Shown: positions 17,673-27,543, counted from the first letter of the stretch. The stretch: 59,867 bases of DNA from Bacteroidaceae bacterium (GCA_017469525.1 JAFUGG010000035.1:1-59867); one strand, 5' to 3'. Translations and numbers: made by a program. The notes: a model not told the origin generated them from the letters alone.

Positions 17673-18521
17673 ATGAAACTGTATCGACTCTCACCCGCCA
17701 TCCTCACCATCCTCGTGTTCCTGCTGGCACAAGGACTCGGAACCATCCTGCTCTTCGGCTTCGGCATGCTGACTTCGCCCGAATTCAACGCCGCTATCAA
17801 AGCCTACGCCGCCGGGACAGCACAAGGCATGCCGGCATTCGAACTGATGCCCGTCTCAGCCTTCTCCGTCATCCTCATCGTCACCGACATCATCGCCGTA
17901 CTGCTCTGCCACCTCTTCCTGCACAACATCCGTCCCCTCACGCAGAGCGACCTCGCCGCCATCCAGTGGAAACCAGCCACGCTCGCCATCGCCGGAGGCA
18001 TCCTCGCAGCCCTCAGCACATCCATCCTCACAGAAAACGTCCCCCTGCCCGACATCATGCAGGACATGGCACTCGCCATGTCCCACAACACCTGGGGACT
18101 GCTCGCCCTCGCCATCATAGGACCCATCGCCGAAGAACTACTCTTCCGCGAAGCCATCGAAGGCGAAATGCTCCGCAGAGGAGCCAACCCCTGGACCGCA
18201 ATACTCGTCTCAGCCATCGCCTTCGGAACCGTACACTTCAACCTCGCACAAGGCCTCTACGCACTGCCACTCGGCATCATCTTCGGCATCATCTACTATA
18301 AGACAGGCAACATCCTCGTCACCGCCCTCCTACACATCATCAACAACAGCGCAGCAGCCCTGCAAATGTGCCTCCTCGGAGAAGACCTCGACAGCATCTC
18401 CTACGCCGACCTGCTCGGAGGAGACACAGCCGTCTCCGTCACCATGGCACTGTGCGCCATACTCTCCATCCTCCTCATGGCACTCTTCTGGAACAACTAC
18501 CCAAGCAGCAAAAAAGTATAA
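17673..18521 (+). CDS. CPBP family intramembrane metalloprotease
   Basis: A 282-residue membrane protein with about seven helices. The CPBP/CAAX-protease motifs are present in order: EELLFREAIEGEMLRR with the Glu-Glu pair and following Arg, FGTVHFNLAQG with the first His, and ALLHIINNSAAAL with the His and Asn of the last motif. Members cleave prenylated or membrane peptides, and in bacteria are linked to bacteriocin self-immunity or to regulation. No bacteriocin gene is visible nearby. The gene stands alone between a palindrome array and the long leader of the coiled-coil lipoprotein gene. Confidence 0.92.
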   Translation: MKLYRLSPAILTILVFLLAQGLGTILLFGFGMLTSPEFNAAIKAYAAGTAQGMPAFELMPVSAFSVILIVTDIIAVLLCHLFLHNIRPLTQSDLAAIQWKPATLAIAGGILAALSTSILTENVPLPDIMQDMALAMSHNTWGLLALAIIGPIAEELLFREAIEGEMLRRGANPWTAILVSAIAFGTVHFNLAQGLYALPLGIIFGIIYYKTGNILVTALLHIINNSAAALQMCLLGEDLDSISYADLLGGDTAVSVTMALCAILSILLMALFWNNYPSSKKV

Positions 18522-18645
18522 GCAATAACACCCTTTTGCGAAAAAGCACCTACCTTTCTACGTTAATTTTACTGAATAATATGCCGTTCCTGTTAAATTA
18601 AGTTAACAGAACCCGTGCTGTAACCCATGTTATTGCGTTTAGTCG

Positions 18646-18653
18646 TACCTTTG
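18646..18653 (+). promoter_or_regulatory. -7 box upstream of the coiled-coil lipoprotein gene
   Basis: TACCTTTG fits TAnnTTTG. It predicts a leader of about 75 nt before the ATG at 18736. The leader contains a hairpin with arms AGTATG (18659-18664) and CATACT (18679-18684), which may stabilise the message. Confidence 0.65.
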
Positions 18654-18735
18654 CAAAGAGTATGAGCCCACAAAAGCCCATACTATGCACAAAAGTGAAA
18701 CTACATCTTTAATTAATTAATTTTATAAAACAACA

Positions 18736-21700
18736 ATGAAAAAGAAACTCATTCAATCACTCATGCTGCTCGTGGTAGCAGTAAGTGTAGGGTCGTTCGT
18801 ATCTTGTAAGGATACCAACGAAGACATGTACAACGAGTTGCGCACTCAGTACATCAAGGATAACGCCTCCCTCCAGGAAGCCTTCGATGCACAAGTGGCA
18901 GAACTGGAAGGACAGATTGCCACCTACAAGGCATCCCTCGATGCCCTCGAGGCAGCATTCGCCGGCTTCAAGTCATGCACATGCACCGGAGGAAGTGAAG
19001 GCGATGACGGCATCCAGACACTCATCAATGGCCTCACAAGACAAATCGAGCAAATCAACAACCAAATCACAACACTCACGGCCGGACTCGCCAATGCAGC
19101 AACAAAGGACGACGTAAACGCTATCAACACAACTATCTCAAAGCTGCAACAGCAGGTGGATGACATCGACACAGCCCTCAAGGCCCTCGTCGCTGCATTC
19201 AATCCCCTCGCATCCGAGTTCGCATCATACAAGACCGCTCAGGACATTCTCCAGGGCGTCGTCGACGATTTGACAAAAGAACTCAACCAGGTGAAAGCCG
19301 ACCTCGCCGGCGTGAACCAATGCAAGTGCGACTATAACTACGTCACCAACAAACTGGTCGAGCTCGAGACAAAAATGTCTGCAGCAGAGGCACAAGCCAA
19401 GCAAGCTTACGAACTCGCAACAGCAGCAAACACCAAGGCCGACAATGCTACTAACACAGCAAACCAGGCAAGCAACACAGCCAACGAAGCTAAGCTGACA
19501 GCACAGCAGGCAAAGGATGCAGCCGACGCAGCAACAACAGCTGCCACAGCAGCCACCAACGCTGCACAGCAGGCAGTAACCACCGCAGCCCTCGCACAGC
19601 AGGCTGCCGAAGCAGCAGGACTCACAGCCAACGAGGCTAAGCAGTTTGCTCAGCAGGCACAGGAAAATGCTAACACCGCACTGCAGACAGCTAACGCAGC
19701 CAATGCTCTCGCCACAACTGCCAACACCATTGCACAGAGCGCACTGGATAAGGCTAACGAGAACGCTGCCAACATTGCCACACTGCAAGAGAACGCTCGC
19801 ATCGTAGAGAACCTCGTCAACAAGAACACTCAGGACATCGCCCAGAATGCTCAGGACATCACAGAACTGAAGGGAAAAGTCCAGAAGAATACTGAAGACA
19901 TTGCCAAGAATGCTCAGGACATCGCTACCAATGCACAGAACATCCAGACCAATGCCCAGAACATCCAGAACAATGCCAACGAAATCAGCAGCATCAAGAC
20001 TCAGCTCACCACAATGAGCGAAGCTACTCAAAGAGCTCTTGACCGCGCAAACGAGGCTTATGCAAAGGCTGAAGCTAACTACGAACTCATCAGCGGCATC
20101 AACTCAACCATTGCAAGCCTCCAGTCAAAGTACGACGAGAAGTTCAGCACCCTCGAGAGCACAACAAGCACGCTGACACAGAACCTGCAGCACCTCACTG
20201 AGGTGGTAGGCGGCAACACAGCCAAGATTGAAGGCCTCCAGACCTCTGTCAACAACCTGACAAGCACCGTCGACAGACTCTCAACCAAGCTCGACAGCCT
20301 CGGCACCGTAGTAAGCGATCTGAAGACAGAACTGGCAGAAGTGAAGGCAACCTGCGAAGGACTCCTCGACAAGGCACGCCTCATCGCCAAGGAAGAAGTA
20401 GCTGCCGCTAAGACTGAAATACTCGCAGAAGTAGCTACTCGCCTCGAGGATTATGTCAAGAAGGCAGACCTCCCCGACTTTGAACAATTCGTAACACAGG
20501 AACAGTTCAAGGATTCCCTGAGAAGCATCATGCAGTCAGTACTCTCCGAAATTAGCAAGGACCGCGAAAGAATCTCTGCCAACGAGACTGCTATCTGGTA
20601 CATTAACGAAGCTCTCAAGTATCTCTCAGCTAAGTTCGACAACTACTACACCAGTACAGAAGTCGATGCCCTGCTCGGCCAGACAAAGGAAGAAATCACC
20701 AACAACCTCATCAACACAATGAATGAGAAGATTTCTGACCTCAAGGACGAAATCAACAATGAACTCGACGACAAGATTAATCAAATCCTCGACGACGGCA
20801 ACTATATCACCGAAGACGACGTTGAACCCATCGTTGACGCAATCATTGCAGGTGCAAGCGGAGACGATATCCAGTCACTCGTTGAACTCGTGACACGCGT
20901 CAAGACGCTCGAAAACACAACCGTCAAAGTAGAAGACTATGAGCTCGACAAGCAGGAACTCTGGGATAAGGTTAACAACAACACAAGTGAGATTAGCAAC
21001 ATCAAGAGCCAACTTGAAACAATCAACAGCACCCTTGAGACTATTCAGGACGACATTACCGACCTGAAGACTCGCATGGACGACGTTGAAGACAGACTCG
21101 ACGACATTGACGATGCCATCGAGCAACTCCAGAAGGACGTTGCTGCCATCCAGAATGCTCTCGCTAAGCAAGTGACCGGCATCATCATCCAGGGCACTTA
21201 CAACCCAATGTTCGGTTCCTTCAACATTCCCGCAAACATCCAGACCAACGTTCTCGTTGCATATTACGGTGTACCCAGAAATGACGTTGAATTCCCAACT
21301 GATGATGATGGGAACTATGTTCGCAAAGACGAAGCCCTCACGGAGAAGGATATGAAGATGCTCACAGAAGTATCTTCTGGCTTGACCATCTTTGAGGCAG
21401 GTCGAAATCTTCCCCTCTTGAACGAGGAAGGCAACGCAGGCAAGGTTTATATGACCATCAACCCCAACAATGCAAACCTCGAAGGCCTGAAGCTGAGCAT
21501 CGTCAACACTCTGGACGAAGAGTCTCCCATCAAGCTCTCTCCCATCCAGAAGTGCAACGAGAAGCTTCAGTGGGGTTACTCTCGCGCAGACAATGGCTTC
21601 TATGTAGCAAACGCTACAGCCACACCCAAGACAGTCATGGAAGAAGACAATGGCCTCACTCTCACAAGAGATGACATCACCGCTCTCTACCACGACGTAC

Positions 21701-23178
21701 AAGAACAGATTATGGGCTTGGCCAACAACTTCCACACTCCTGGCAAGCAAACCGACTTGGAGAAACTGGCTACCAGCGTTTACCAGGTTATCAGCAACAT
21801 CAAGGCTGACAGAACAGGTCTGAAGTGCACATACACTACAGACGACGGCAAGGAGACATCTGTTTACTCTGAGTACAACATGGCCTCCACATTCTTCTAT
21901 CCTCTCAATCTGCACTGGGGCGAGGACTTCAATTATGTAACAATGCCTGGCTACGAGTTCTTCGACGAATTCCTGAACCGTTTCGAAAACACATTGAAGA
22001 ATCATGTTGACGTCCTCTTTGACGATGCCATCAACATCGGAGCTATTCAAGACCTCATCGGCAACGTTCAGATTGACGAGCTCAAATATGTCGGCGAGGC
22101 AAACGACCTCATCAGCCACTTCGAAGCAAGAGTATCTCATATCGTACTGAATGGCGTTGACTATCGCATAATGGTTCCTGCTGCTGGCGGATTTGACGTG
22201 AAGTTCAACAAGAACCTGAAAGCTAATGGTGCTGCCATGTCTATTCCCGCAGCAGTTGCATATGATGAAGACCGCGTCACTATCGAAAGAGCTGCCATTG
22301 TAATCGGTGGTGATATCGTCACTGGCATGACCGCAACACTCGTTGTTCCTGCAAAGGGCGTAGATGATGGAGTGGTTGCAGCTTATGCAAGCCTGAAGCT
22401 TGATGAAGCATCTGCAAGTCTCACAGCAACTCCTGATGCTATCACACTCACCACACCTGACGGTACTTATACAATTGCCAACGTAAGCGGAACAGCTGTC
22501 AACACAACTGGCTGCACACCAAGACTTGTACTCAGCAACGTAATAGGCACAGGTGGTACACTTAATCTTCCTGTAGCACTTGAGGTTTCAAGCAATATAC
22601 GCAGCCTGCTCGCACGCCAAGGCGCAACTATGAATGATGTTGTAACACAACTGAATGCAATGCTGACCAACATCAATAACTATCATAGCGTCGTTAATGG
22701 TTGGATTGACCAAGGCTTCGATGAGTTCCTCAGAAAGTACCTGAACCAAATCAACGAAGACGTTGTGGACTTCTTCAACTCCATCAACCGCCGCTTCGGT
22801 CCCTTCTTGGTTGCAAGCAGCGATAAGGGCTTCAAGCGCATGAGCGGAAGTAAGGAATATCCCACAGCACTGCAGTCTACTGGACTCAAGTTCTATCCCA
22901 CGACAAAGAGCCTTGAACTCATTGTTCCTCTTGCAAGAAAGCACGTTGCAGTAACCAACGTCTTCAAGGGCAGTGCAAGTGCTCAGGATGGTAACACAGA
23001 ATGCCAGAATGCCTTGAAGGCTGCCAATACTGGCAAGATGAATACAGTTATTGACGGTACGGTTCGCTGGTTCGAAGTAACAGGTCTGCAGAAGGGCTTC
23101 GTTTATGAGGTTGCTTACTCTATCCTCGACTTCGATGGCAACATCTCTACCCGCAAATACTATGTAACTGTAGAATAA
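18736..23178 (+). CDS. Giant coiled-coil surface lipoprotein
   Basis: A protein of 1480 residues. The signal peptide ends in a lipobox (GSFVSC, Cys 24), and acidic residues soon after the Cys (KDTNEDM) resemble a Bacteroidota surface-export signal. Residues about 30-815 are almost entirely heptad coiled coil. This includes an Ala-rich stretch at about 215-355 (TAQQAKDAADAATTAATAAT) and a run of Asn/Ile heptads at about 361-420 (NTQDIAQNAQDI, NAQNIQTNAQNIQ) like the trimeric stalks of autotransporter adhesins and phage fibres. From about 815 (VTGIIIQGTYNPMFGSFNIP) the protein is globular beta. A related Bacteroidota group is often annotated as having a PL29-lyase N-terminal domain; no lyase is seen here. 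An OmpA gene follows 33 bp later. Confidence 0.85.
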   Translation: MKKKLIQSLMLLVVAVSVGSFVSCKDTNEDMYNELRTQYIKDNASLQEAFDAQVAELEGQIATYKASLDALEAAFAGFKSCTCTGGSEGDDGIQTLINGLTRQIEQINNQITTLTAGLANAATKDDVNAINTTISKLQQQVDDIDTALKALVAAFNPLASEFASYKTAQDILQGVVDDLTKELNQVKADLAGVNQCKCDYNYVTNKLVELETKMSAAEAQAKQAYELATAANTKADNATNTANQASNTANEAKLTAQQAKDAADAATTAATAATNAAQQAVTTAALAQQAAEAAGLTANEAKQFAQQAQENANTALQTANAANALATTANTIAQSALDKANENAANIATLQENARIVENLVNKNTQDIAQNAQDITELKGKVQKNTEDIAKNAQDIATNAQNIQTNAQNIQNNANEISSIKTQLTTMSEATQRALDRANEAYAKAEANYELISGINSTIASLQSKYDEKFSTLESTTSTLTQNLQHLTEVVGGNTAKIEGLQTSVNNLTSTVDRLSTKLDSLGTVVSDLKTELAEVKATCEGLLDKARLIAKEEVAAAKTEILAEVATRLEDYVKKADLPDFEQFVTQEQFKDSLRSIMQSVLSEISKDRERISANETAIWYINEALKYLSAKFDNYYTSTEVDALLGQTKEEITNNLINTMNEKISDLKDEINNELDDKINQILDDGNYITEDDVEPIVDAIIAGASGDDIQSLVELVTRVKTLENTTVKVEDYELDKQELWDKVNNNTSEISNIKSQLETINSTLETIQDDITDLKTRMDDVEDRLDDIDDAIEQLQKDVAAIQNALAKQVTGIIIQGTYNPMFGSFNIPANIQTNVLVAYYGVPRNDVEFPTDDDGNYVRKDEALTEKDMKMLTEVSSGLTIFEAGRNLPLLNEEGNAGKVYMTINPNNANLEGLKLSIVNTLDEESPIKLSPIQKCNEKLQWGYSRADNGFYVANATATPKTVMEEDNGLTLTRDDITALYHDVQEQIMGLANNFHTPGKQTDLEKLATSVYQVISNIKADRTGLKCTYTTDDGKETSVYSEYNMASTFFYPLNLHWGEDFNYVTMPGYEFFDEFLNRFENTLKNHVDVLFDDAINIGAIQDLIGNVQIDELKYVGEANDLISHFEARVSHIVLNGVDYRIMVPAAGGFDVKFNKNLKANGAAMSIPAAVAYDEDRVTIERAAIVIGGDIVTGMTATLVVPAKGVDDGVVAAYASLKLDEASASLTATPDAITLTTPDGTYTIANVSGTAVNTTGCTPRLVLSNVIGTGGTLNLPVALEVSSNIRSLLARQGATMNDVVTQLNAMLTNINNYHSVVNGWIDQGFDEFLRKYLNQINEDVVDFFNSINRRFGPFLVASSDKGFKRMSGSKEYPTALQSTGLKFYPTTKSLELIVPLARKHVAVTNVFKGSASAQDGNTECQNALKAANTGKMNTVIDGTVRWFEVTGLQKGFVYEVAYSILDFDGNISTRKYYVTVE

Positions 23179-23211
23179 ACCTGCTTTTGAATTATAAAAA
23201 GAATAACAGTT

Positions 23212-24387
23212 ATGAAACTTAAGAATATTATAATGTCAGCTGCACTACTTGCCGGATGCCTCACAGCATCCGCGCAAGAGTCGCAGCCTGCGGCAAAGGC
23301 TGCTAATGCCTTTGCTCCTCACTGGTACCTTCAGGCTCAGGCTGGCGGGCAGTACACATTGGGCGAGGTTGACTTCAGCGACCTTCTCTCTGGCAACGTT
23401 CAAGTTGGTGCAGGCTATAACTTCACACCCGTATGGGGACTGCGCCTCTCTCTTAACGCCTGGCAGAGCAAGGGTGGTTCCGACCTTGACTATCTGGGCT
23501 TAGGCGAAAGGACTTGGAAGTACAAGTACATTGCACCTTCACTCGATGTTACATGCGACTTGACCAACTGGATTCTTGGTTACAAGGCAGGCCGCGTTTG
23601 CAACTTTGGTCTGTTGGCAGGCATTGGCTTGAACTTCGCATGGCACAATTGTGAAGCACAAAGCCTTTATGGTTTGGTAGCAGCTACAGAGGTTGCCACA
23701 GGCATCACAGCTCCCCTGGAACACCAGATGACATATCTTTGGGACGGCACCACGACACGTGTAGTGGGCAGGTTCGGTGCCTATCTCGACTTCAACGTAA
23801 GCCGTAGGGTTGCTCTCGGACTTGAGTTGAACAACAATTTCCTTTCCGACACCTACAACTCCAAGGATGCAGGCAATGTTGACTGGTACTTCAATCTGCT
23901 GGCAGGTGTCAAGGTTCGCCTTGGCAAGCTTGGCAAGAAGGCTACTGCCACACCTGTAGAACCTGTAGTCGTTGAGAAGATTGTAGAGAAGATTGTAGAG
24001 AAGCCCGTCGAGAAGGTTGTCGAGAAGGTTGTCTATAAAGACCAGCCTGCTCCCGAGAAGCGTGAGACACTGCGCCGCGACATCTTCTATACTCTCCGTG
24101 GTTCAGATATCAGCAGGACTGAGATGGCTAAGATTGAGGATGTCGTAAACTACCTCAACAAATATCCCGAGGCAAATGTTACCATTACAGGTTATGCTGA
24201 CAAGAATACTGGCAACCCGACTCTGAACGTTGGCTATGCACGCAGCCGTGCCCAGGGGGTAGCAGACATACTGAACAACAAGTATGGCATTGAGCGTAGC
24301 CGCATGACAGTGGACAGCAAGGGTGATACCGTTCAGCCCTATGAGCAGAACGACCTCAACCGTGTCACAATCTGCATTGCTGAGTAA
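23212..24387 (+). CDS. OmpA family outer-membrane protein
   Basis: A 391-residue protein with signal peptide MKLKNIIMSAALLAGCLTAS. An N-terminal outer-membrane barrel follows (WYLQAQAGGQYTLGEVDF, VQVGAGYNFTPVWGLRLSLN). A Val-Glu-Lys linker (VEKIVEKIVEKPVEKVVEKV, near residues 257-277) leads to an OmpA-like peptidoglycan-binding domain (ITGYADKNTGNPTLN and RSRAQGVADILNNKYGI). It lies 33 bp after the coiled-coil lipoprotein gene with no terminator between, so the two are probably co-transcribed. The barrel could anchor or present the fibrous lipoprotein, but that pairing is inference. Confidence 0.92.
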   Translation: MKLKNIIMSAALLAGCLTASAQESQPAAKAANAFAPHWYLQAQAGGQYTLGEVDFSDLLSGNVQVGAGYNFTPVWGLRLSLNAWQSKGGSDLDYLGLGERTWKYKYIAPSLDVTCDLTNWILGYKAGRVCNFGLLAGIGLNFAWHNCEAQSLYGLVAATEVATGITAPLEHQMTYLWDGTTTRVVGRFGAYLDFNVSRRVALGLELNNNFLSDTYNSKDAGNVDWYFNLLAGVKVRLGKLGKKATATPVEPVVVEKIVEKIVEKPVEKVVEKVVYKDQPAPEKRETLRRDIFYTLRGSDISRTEMAKIEDVVNYLNKYPEANVTITGYADKNTGNPTLNVGYARSRAQGVADILNNKYGIERSRMTVDSKGDTVQPYEQNDLNRVTICIAE

Positions 24388-24412
24388 TTATTAACAAAAA
24401 CATTATTAACTT

Positions 24413-24453
24413 CCCCCCGCCATTCTGCCAAGAGAACGTAGTGTGACGGGGGG
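24413..24453. other. GC hairpin between OmpA and next gene
   Basis: Arms CCCCCCG (24413-24419) and CGGGGGG (24447-24453) enclose about 27 bases. No T-run follows, so it may attenuate transcription, protect an mRNA 3' end, or occlude the start of the next gene at 24468. Confidence 0.5.
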
Positions 24454-24467
24454 ATGAATTATCATCG

Positions 24468-25652
24468 ATGAGAAGACTCATTTCTTTTGCTTTACTTGCC
24501 TTGGCCGTCACGGTTGCCAAGTCACAGGATACCGGAACAGGATTCGTTGACAATGGGTATTATCGTATCCAGAACTTTGCCACTCAACGATACGTCTACG
24601 TTACCGACAACAAGGACTATTCCGAGGTAGCCCGTGAGAGTTATGACTTCCAGGCTATCCAACTATGGAAGAACATCGGAAAGGCTGTTTCCGATCCTGC
24701 CAGCGTTGTGTATATCATTAAGAACAACGATACGCAGTATGACCTGACGGCACAGGGGACAGGGGTTCACTCTCTTACCGGCTACTATGTCAACGTCACC
24801 AAGCAGAGGAACGGGACATACGAAGTCTCGGCCACCAAGTCCAATGTGACGAAGTACCTCTACGACGGCAAGTCGAGCTCCACAGCCCAGCAAGGAAGCA
24901 TGAGCACATCTGGCAAGAGCGAGGATTACCGCCGCTGGATTGTGGACAAGATTACGACAGACCATGCCACCAACTATGTGGGCATCGCGCCTACCATAGA
25001 ACTCAATGGGACGTATTACCAGCCCTTCTGTGCTGCTTTCCCCTTCAGGGCAGCCTCGCCTGAGATGCACATCTATTATATCAGTGATGTTGAAGGCAGG
25101 TGGGCACTCATGCAGGAGATTGAGGGGGACATTCCTGCCGGCACGCCTGTCATTATAGAATGTGCCTCGACCGATCCCTCCGACAATCGCATCGAGCTCC
25201 TGGCTTCCACGTCTGCACAAGTCACGGGCAACAAGCTTAGCGGCCTGTATTTCTGCAATGGCACACGTCCGAAGGAGTCTGCTAATGCCTACATAAAGTT
25301 TGATGCAGCCACGATGAGAGTCTTCACGGTGACCGACGGCAAGCTCGTGCTGAGCAATGATGCCACTGGCCGCCTCAACAATATTAAGGTCAACGATTAT
25401 GTTAATTACACAACGGTTTCTGCCGATTGCCTGTATGCTAATACCAGCTACCTGAAGGCTGACGAGAACACAGAGAGTGTGATTGAGCTGACGTCCGACC
25501 CCACTGACATAGGCAATCTGCCTGGCGAGAGGAAGGCATCTGGCAAGGGCGTGTACTCCGTCAGCGGAGCGCAGCTCCGCCCGACAAGCGACACTGCCGG
25601 ACTGCCAGCCGGCCTGTATATCGTAGGCGGCAAGAAGGTTGTCGTGAGATAA
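24468..25652 (+). CDS. Secreted protein with type IX-like C-terminal tail
   Basis: A 394-residue protein. It has a signal peptide (MRRLISFALLALAVTVAKSQ), then GFVDNGYYRIQNFATQRYVY, which resembles the opening of ricin-type lectin trefoils in Bacteroidota secreted proteins. The middle part has no domain I recognise. The end (GVYSVSGAQL, then GLPAGLYIVGGKKVVVR) is the short beta domain with final basic residues seen at the C-terminus of many Prevotella and Bacteroides proteins related to type IX sorting domains. It sits between an OmpA protein and an outer-membrane barrel, so a cell-surface role is likely. Function unknown. Confidence 0.75.
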   Translation: MRRLISFALLALAVTVAKSQDTGTGFVDNGYYRIQNFATQRYVYVTDNKDYSEVARESYDFQAIQLWKNIGKAVSDPASVVYIIKNNDTQYDLTAQGTGVHSLTGYYVNVTKQRNGTYEVSATKSNVTKYLYDGKSSSTAQQGSMSTSGKSEDYRRWIVDKITTDHATNYVGIAPTIELNGTYYQPFCAAFPFRAASPEMHIYYISDVEGRWALMQEIEGDIPAGTPVIIECASTDPSDNRIELLASTSAQVTGNKLSGLYFCNGTRPKESANAYIKFDAATMRVFTVTDGKLVLSNDATGRLNNIKVNDYVNYTTVSADCLYANTSYLKADENTESVIELTSDPTDIGNLPGERKASGKGVYSVSGAQLRPTSDTAGLPAGLYIVGGKKVVVR

Positions 25653-25704
25653 GAGCCTCCTGCAGAGAGAGAGCCTTATACATTATATAACATATACGCG
25701 CGCG

Positions 25705-26862
25705 ATGAAGAAGTTTGGCTTATTCGTACTTATGGTGGCGGTGGCATCAGGCATGTCTGCCCAGTACAAGACATCCGTGGTGACTGAGAATGGAATTCTC
25801 AATCACCTGGACATCGGCGTCAATGTGGGCACACTTGGCCTTGGCGTCGAGGTGGCTATGCCAGTGGGCGAATATGTGCGCGTGCGTGCCGGCTACAACT
25901 ATATGCCCCGCTTCACCTTCCACTCCGACTTCAACGTCGAGACGCGCAGTGGCGGTGTCGGGAAACTGCTTGAGAAGGTTGGGAAGATTGACGAGAAGCT
26001 TGCCGAGTATGGCATTGACCTCAACGACGAGGGCTATGCAGAATACAAGGAGATGTTCGACAAGTTCAGCCAGATTGAGGCAAAGGACTATGTCACCCTG
26101 AGCATGAAGCCCACCCTCCACCAGTTCAAGTTCATGGTTGACGTCCTGCCCTTCAAGAACAAGCACTGGAGCTTTACGGCCGGCTTCTATGCCGGTCCCG
26201 CTGCTGTGGCTGATGCCGTCAGTCTGGACAAGGAGTCGCTTCTGCTGGAGGCTATCAATACCTACAACGGCATCTATGCCGAGTATCCCGTGAAAGGCAT
26301 CAACGGTACTTGGCTGCATGCACCGGGTAAGGCTGCCGATGACCCATTCTACAAGTACGGCATGGCAGGTTTCAGCCTTGGCACCTTCGAGGACGGCGAC
26401 AAGGCGATGATGGTTCCGGGTGCGGACAACAGGGCCCGTGGCGAGATGAGGGTGAGCAAGGTGCGTCCGTATCTGGGCGTGGGCTACAACACGCATCTCT
26501 CCAAGGACAAGCGTTGGAAGCTGAATGTCGATGCCGGCATCCTGTTCCTTTGCGGTGCGCCGAGCATATATGTGGACAATGTGTACAAGTTCGACGCAAG
26601 TTCCCTGGTGCTTGACGAGAACGACTTCTATGTGAGCGGCATTGGCGTTGACAGCTACGACAAGTACTACGGCGAGATGCTTCGCTACGACTGGGACGGC
26701 GTGAGAGAGAAGTATATCGACTGCAGTGATGTCCGGAACGGTGTGGATTTGGTCCGCGACCTGAAGGATATTCCGGGCAAGGCCGGGGACATCATTGATG
26801 TCGTCTCGAAGGTGAAGGTCTATCCGAACCTTTCGGTAGGCGTCTCTTACAGGATATTCTGA
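25705..26862 (+). CDS. Outer-membrane beta-barrel protein
   Basis: A 385-residue protein with signal peptide MKKFGLFVLMVAVASGMSAQ and alternating beta-strand sequences (HLDIGVNVGTLGLGVEVAMP, YVRVRAGYNYMPRFTF, WSFTAGFYAGPAAVA). It ends in an aromatic residue (NLSVGVSYRIF), the usual barrel-assembly signal of outer-membrane proteins. A polar insert at about 95-140 with helical heptads may be an external loop. It is the last gene of the surface block and is followed by a strong terminator. Ligand or function not known. Confidence 0.82.
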   Translation: MKKFGLFVLMVAVASGMSAQYKTSVVTENGILNHLDIGVNVGTLGLGVEVAMPVGEYVRVRAGYNYMPRFTFHSDFNVETRSGGVGKLLEKVGKIDEKLAEYGIDLNDEGYAEYKEMFDKFSQIEAKDYVTLSMKPTLHQFKFMVDVLPFKNKHWSFTAGFYAGPAAVADAVSLDKESLLLEAINTYNGIYAEYPVKGINGTWLHAPGKAADDPFYKYGMAGFSLGTFEDGDKAMMVPGADNRARGEMRVSKVRPYLGVGYNTHLSKDKRWKLNVDAGILFLCGAPSIYVDNVYKFDASSLVLDENDFYVSGIGVDSYDKYYGEMLRYDWDGVREKYIDCSDVRNGVDLVRDLKDIPGKAGDIIDVVSKVKVYPNLSVGVSYRIF

Positions 26863-26869
26863 AAAGCCA

Positions 26870-26900
26870 ACAGGCCTCCCCGCTGAGCGAGGAGGCCTGT
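26870..26900 (+). terminator. Hairpin terminator after the surface block
   Basis: Arms ACAGGCCTCC and GGAGGCCTGT form a 10-bp perfect stem with an 11-base loop, followed by TTTCG. It sits between convergent genes and can act in both directions. Confidence 0.8.
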
Positions 26901-26913
26901 TTCGTGATGTGCC

Positions 26914-27024
26914 TCAGAATGGTCCGCAGCCCATACATGAGGTGGTGGTCAGTGCGGTGAGGAAGGCGGTGAGTGCTGCCACGAGCACCTTCGCCACGAG
27001 TTCTACGATGTTTGTCTTTTTCAT
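26914..27024 (-). CDS. Smalltalk peptide
   Basis: A 36-residue peptide. It starts MKKTNIVELVAKVLVAALTA, continues as one hydrophobic Ala/Leu/Thr-rich helix and ends SCMGCGPF. This matches the Bacteroidota small-protein family called smalltalk, which is usually encoded next to a cell-wall hydrolase and an HU-type protein, as here. The helix could span a membrane, and SC near the end is lipobox-like. It follows the muramidase gene by 24 bp on the same strand. A holin-like or anchor role is inference. The function of the family is not known to me. Confidence 0.85.
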   Translation of the reverse strand: MKKTNIVELVAKVLVAALTAFLTALTTTSCMGCGPF

Positions 27025-27048
27025 TTTGTGTGTGTTTCTTTAGTTGTG

Positions 27049-27483
27049 TTAATAGTTTAGTTTGTAGAGGCAGAATGCTCTTACGACTGTTGCGTCTTCG
27101 AGTAGGATGCCGCATTCCTGCCTGGCCATTGCCTTGACGAGTCGGGGCCAGTCGCTCTCGGTGAGTCGCTGCAGTCCGCCGAAGCCTGTCCAGAGGCAGA
27201 CGTTGCGGATGTACTGCTCGGTAAGGTTTTCGGAGGGCGGTGCCCAGCGGTGGACGATGTCGCAGATGCAGAAGGCATTGTGGCGGCGTGCATAGGTGCG
27301 GAGGATGCAGAAGGCGGCTCGGAGGCCCCACTCTATCCGCTCGAACTGCACGAAGTGCCTGTCCGTCTGCTCCGCTCTCTGTCCTTTCCATTCTGTACCT
27401 GCAACCCGCCGTATGTTCAGCGGGTTGCAGTTGCGGATACCTTTGGGGAAGTACACTTTACTTGGATTTGCTTGTGTTGTCAT
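27049..27483 (-). CDS. Phage P5-like muramidase / structural protein
   Basis: A 144-residue protein carrying GIRNCNPLNIRRVAGTEWKG, the signature of phage structural protein P5-type lytic enzymes (GxRNxNPxNIR). Later come FVQFERIEWGLRAAFCILRT and DWPRLVKAMARQECG. No signal peptide is seen. Such proteins cleave or bind peptidoglycan. It lies between the HU-HIG gene upstream and the smalltalk peptide downstream, all on the minus strand. Enzymatic class (muramidase or transglycosylase) is inferred from the motif only. Confidence 0.82.
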   Translation of the reverse strand: MTTQANPSKVYFPKGIRNCNPLNIRRVAGTEWKGQRAEQTDRHFVQFERIEWGLRAAFCILRTYARRHNAFCICDIVHRWAPPSENLTEQYIRNVCLWTGFGGLQRLTESDWPRLVKAMARQECGILLEDATVVRAFCLYKLNY

Positions 27484-27510
27484 AGTGTCATTTGTCTTTG
27501 CCTCCCTTCC

Positions 27511-27530
27511 CCCTCTCCCGCGGGAGAGGG
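27511..27530. repeat. Perfect 20-bp GC palindrome between HU-HIG and muramidase genes
   Basis: CCCTCTCCCGCGGGAGAGGG is its own reverse complement. It lies between the HU-HIG stop (27544) and the muramidase start (27483). It belongs to the common Bacteroidota intergenic style of C/T-rich to G/A-rich inverted repeats. It could pause or partly terminate transcription. Confidence 0.85.
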
Positions 27531-27543
27531 TTGGGGAGAGGCT

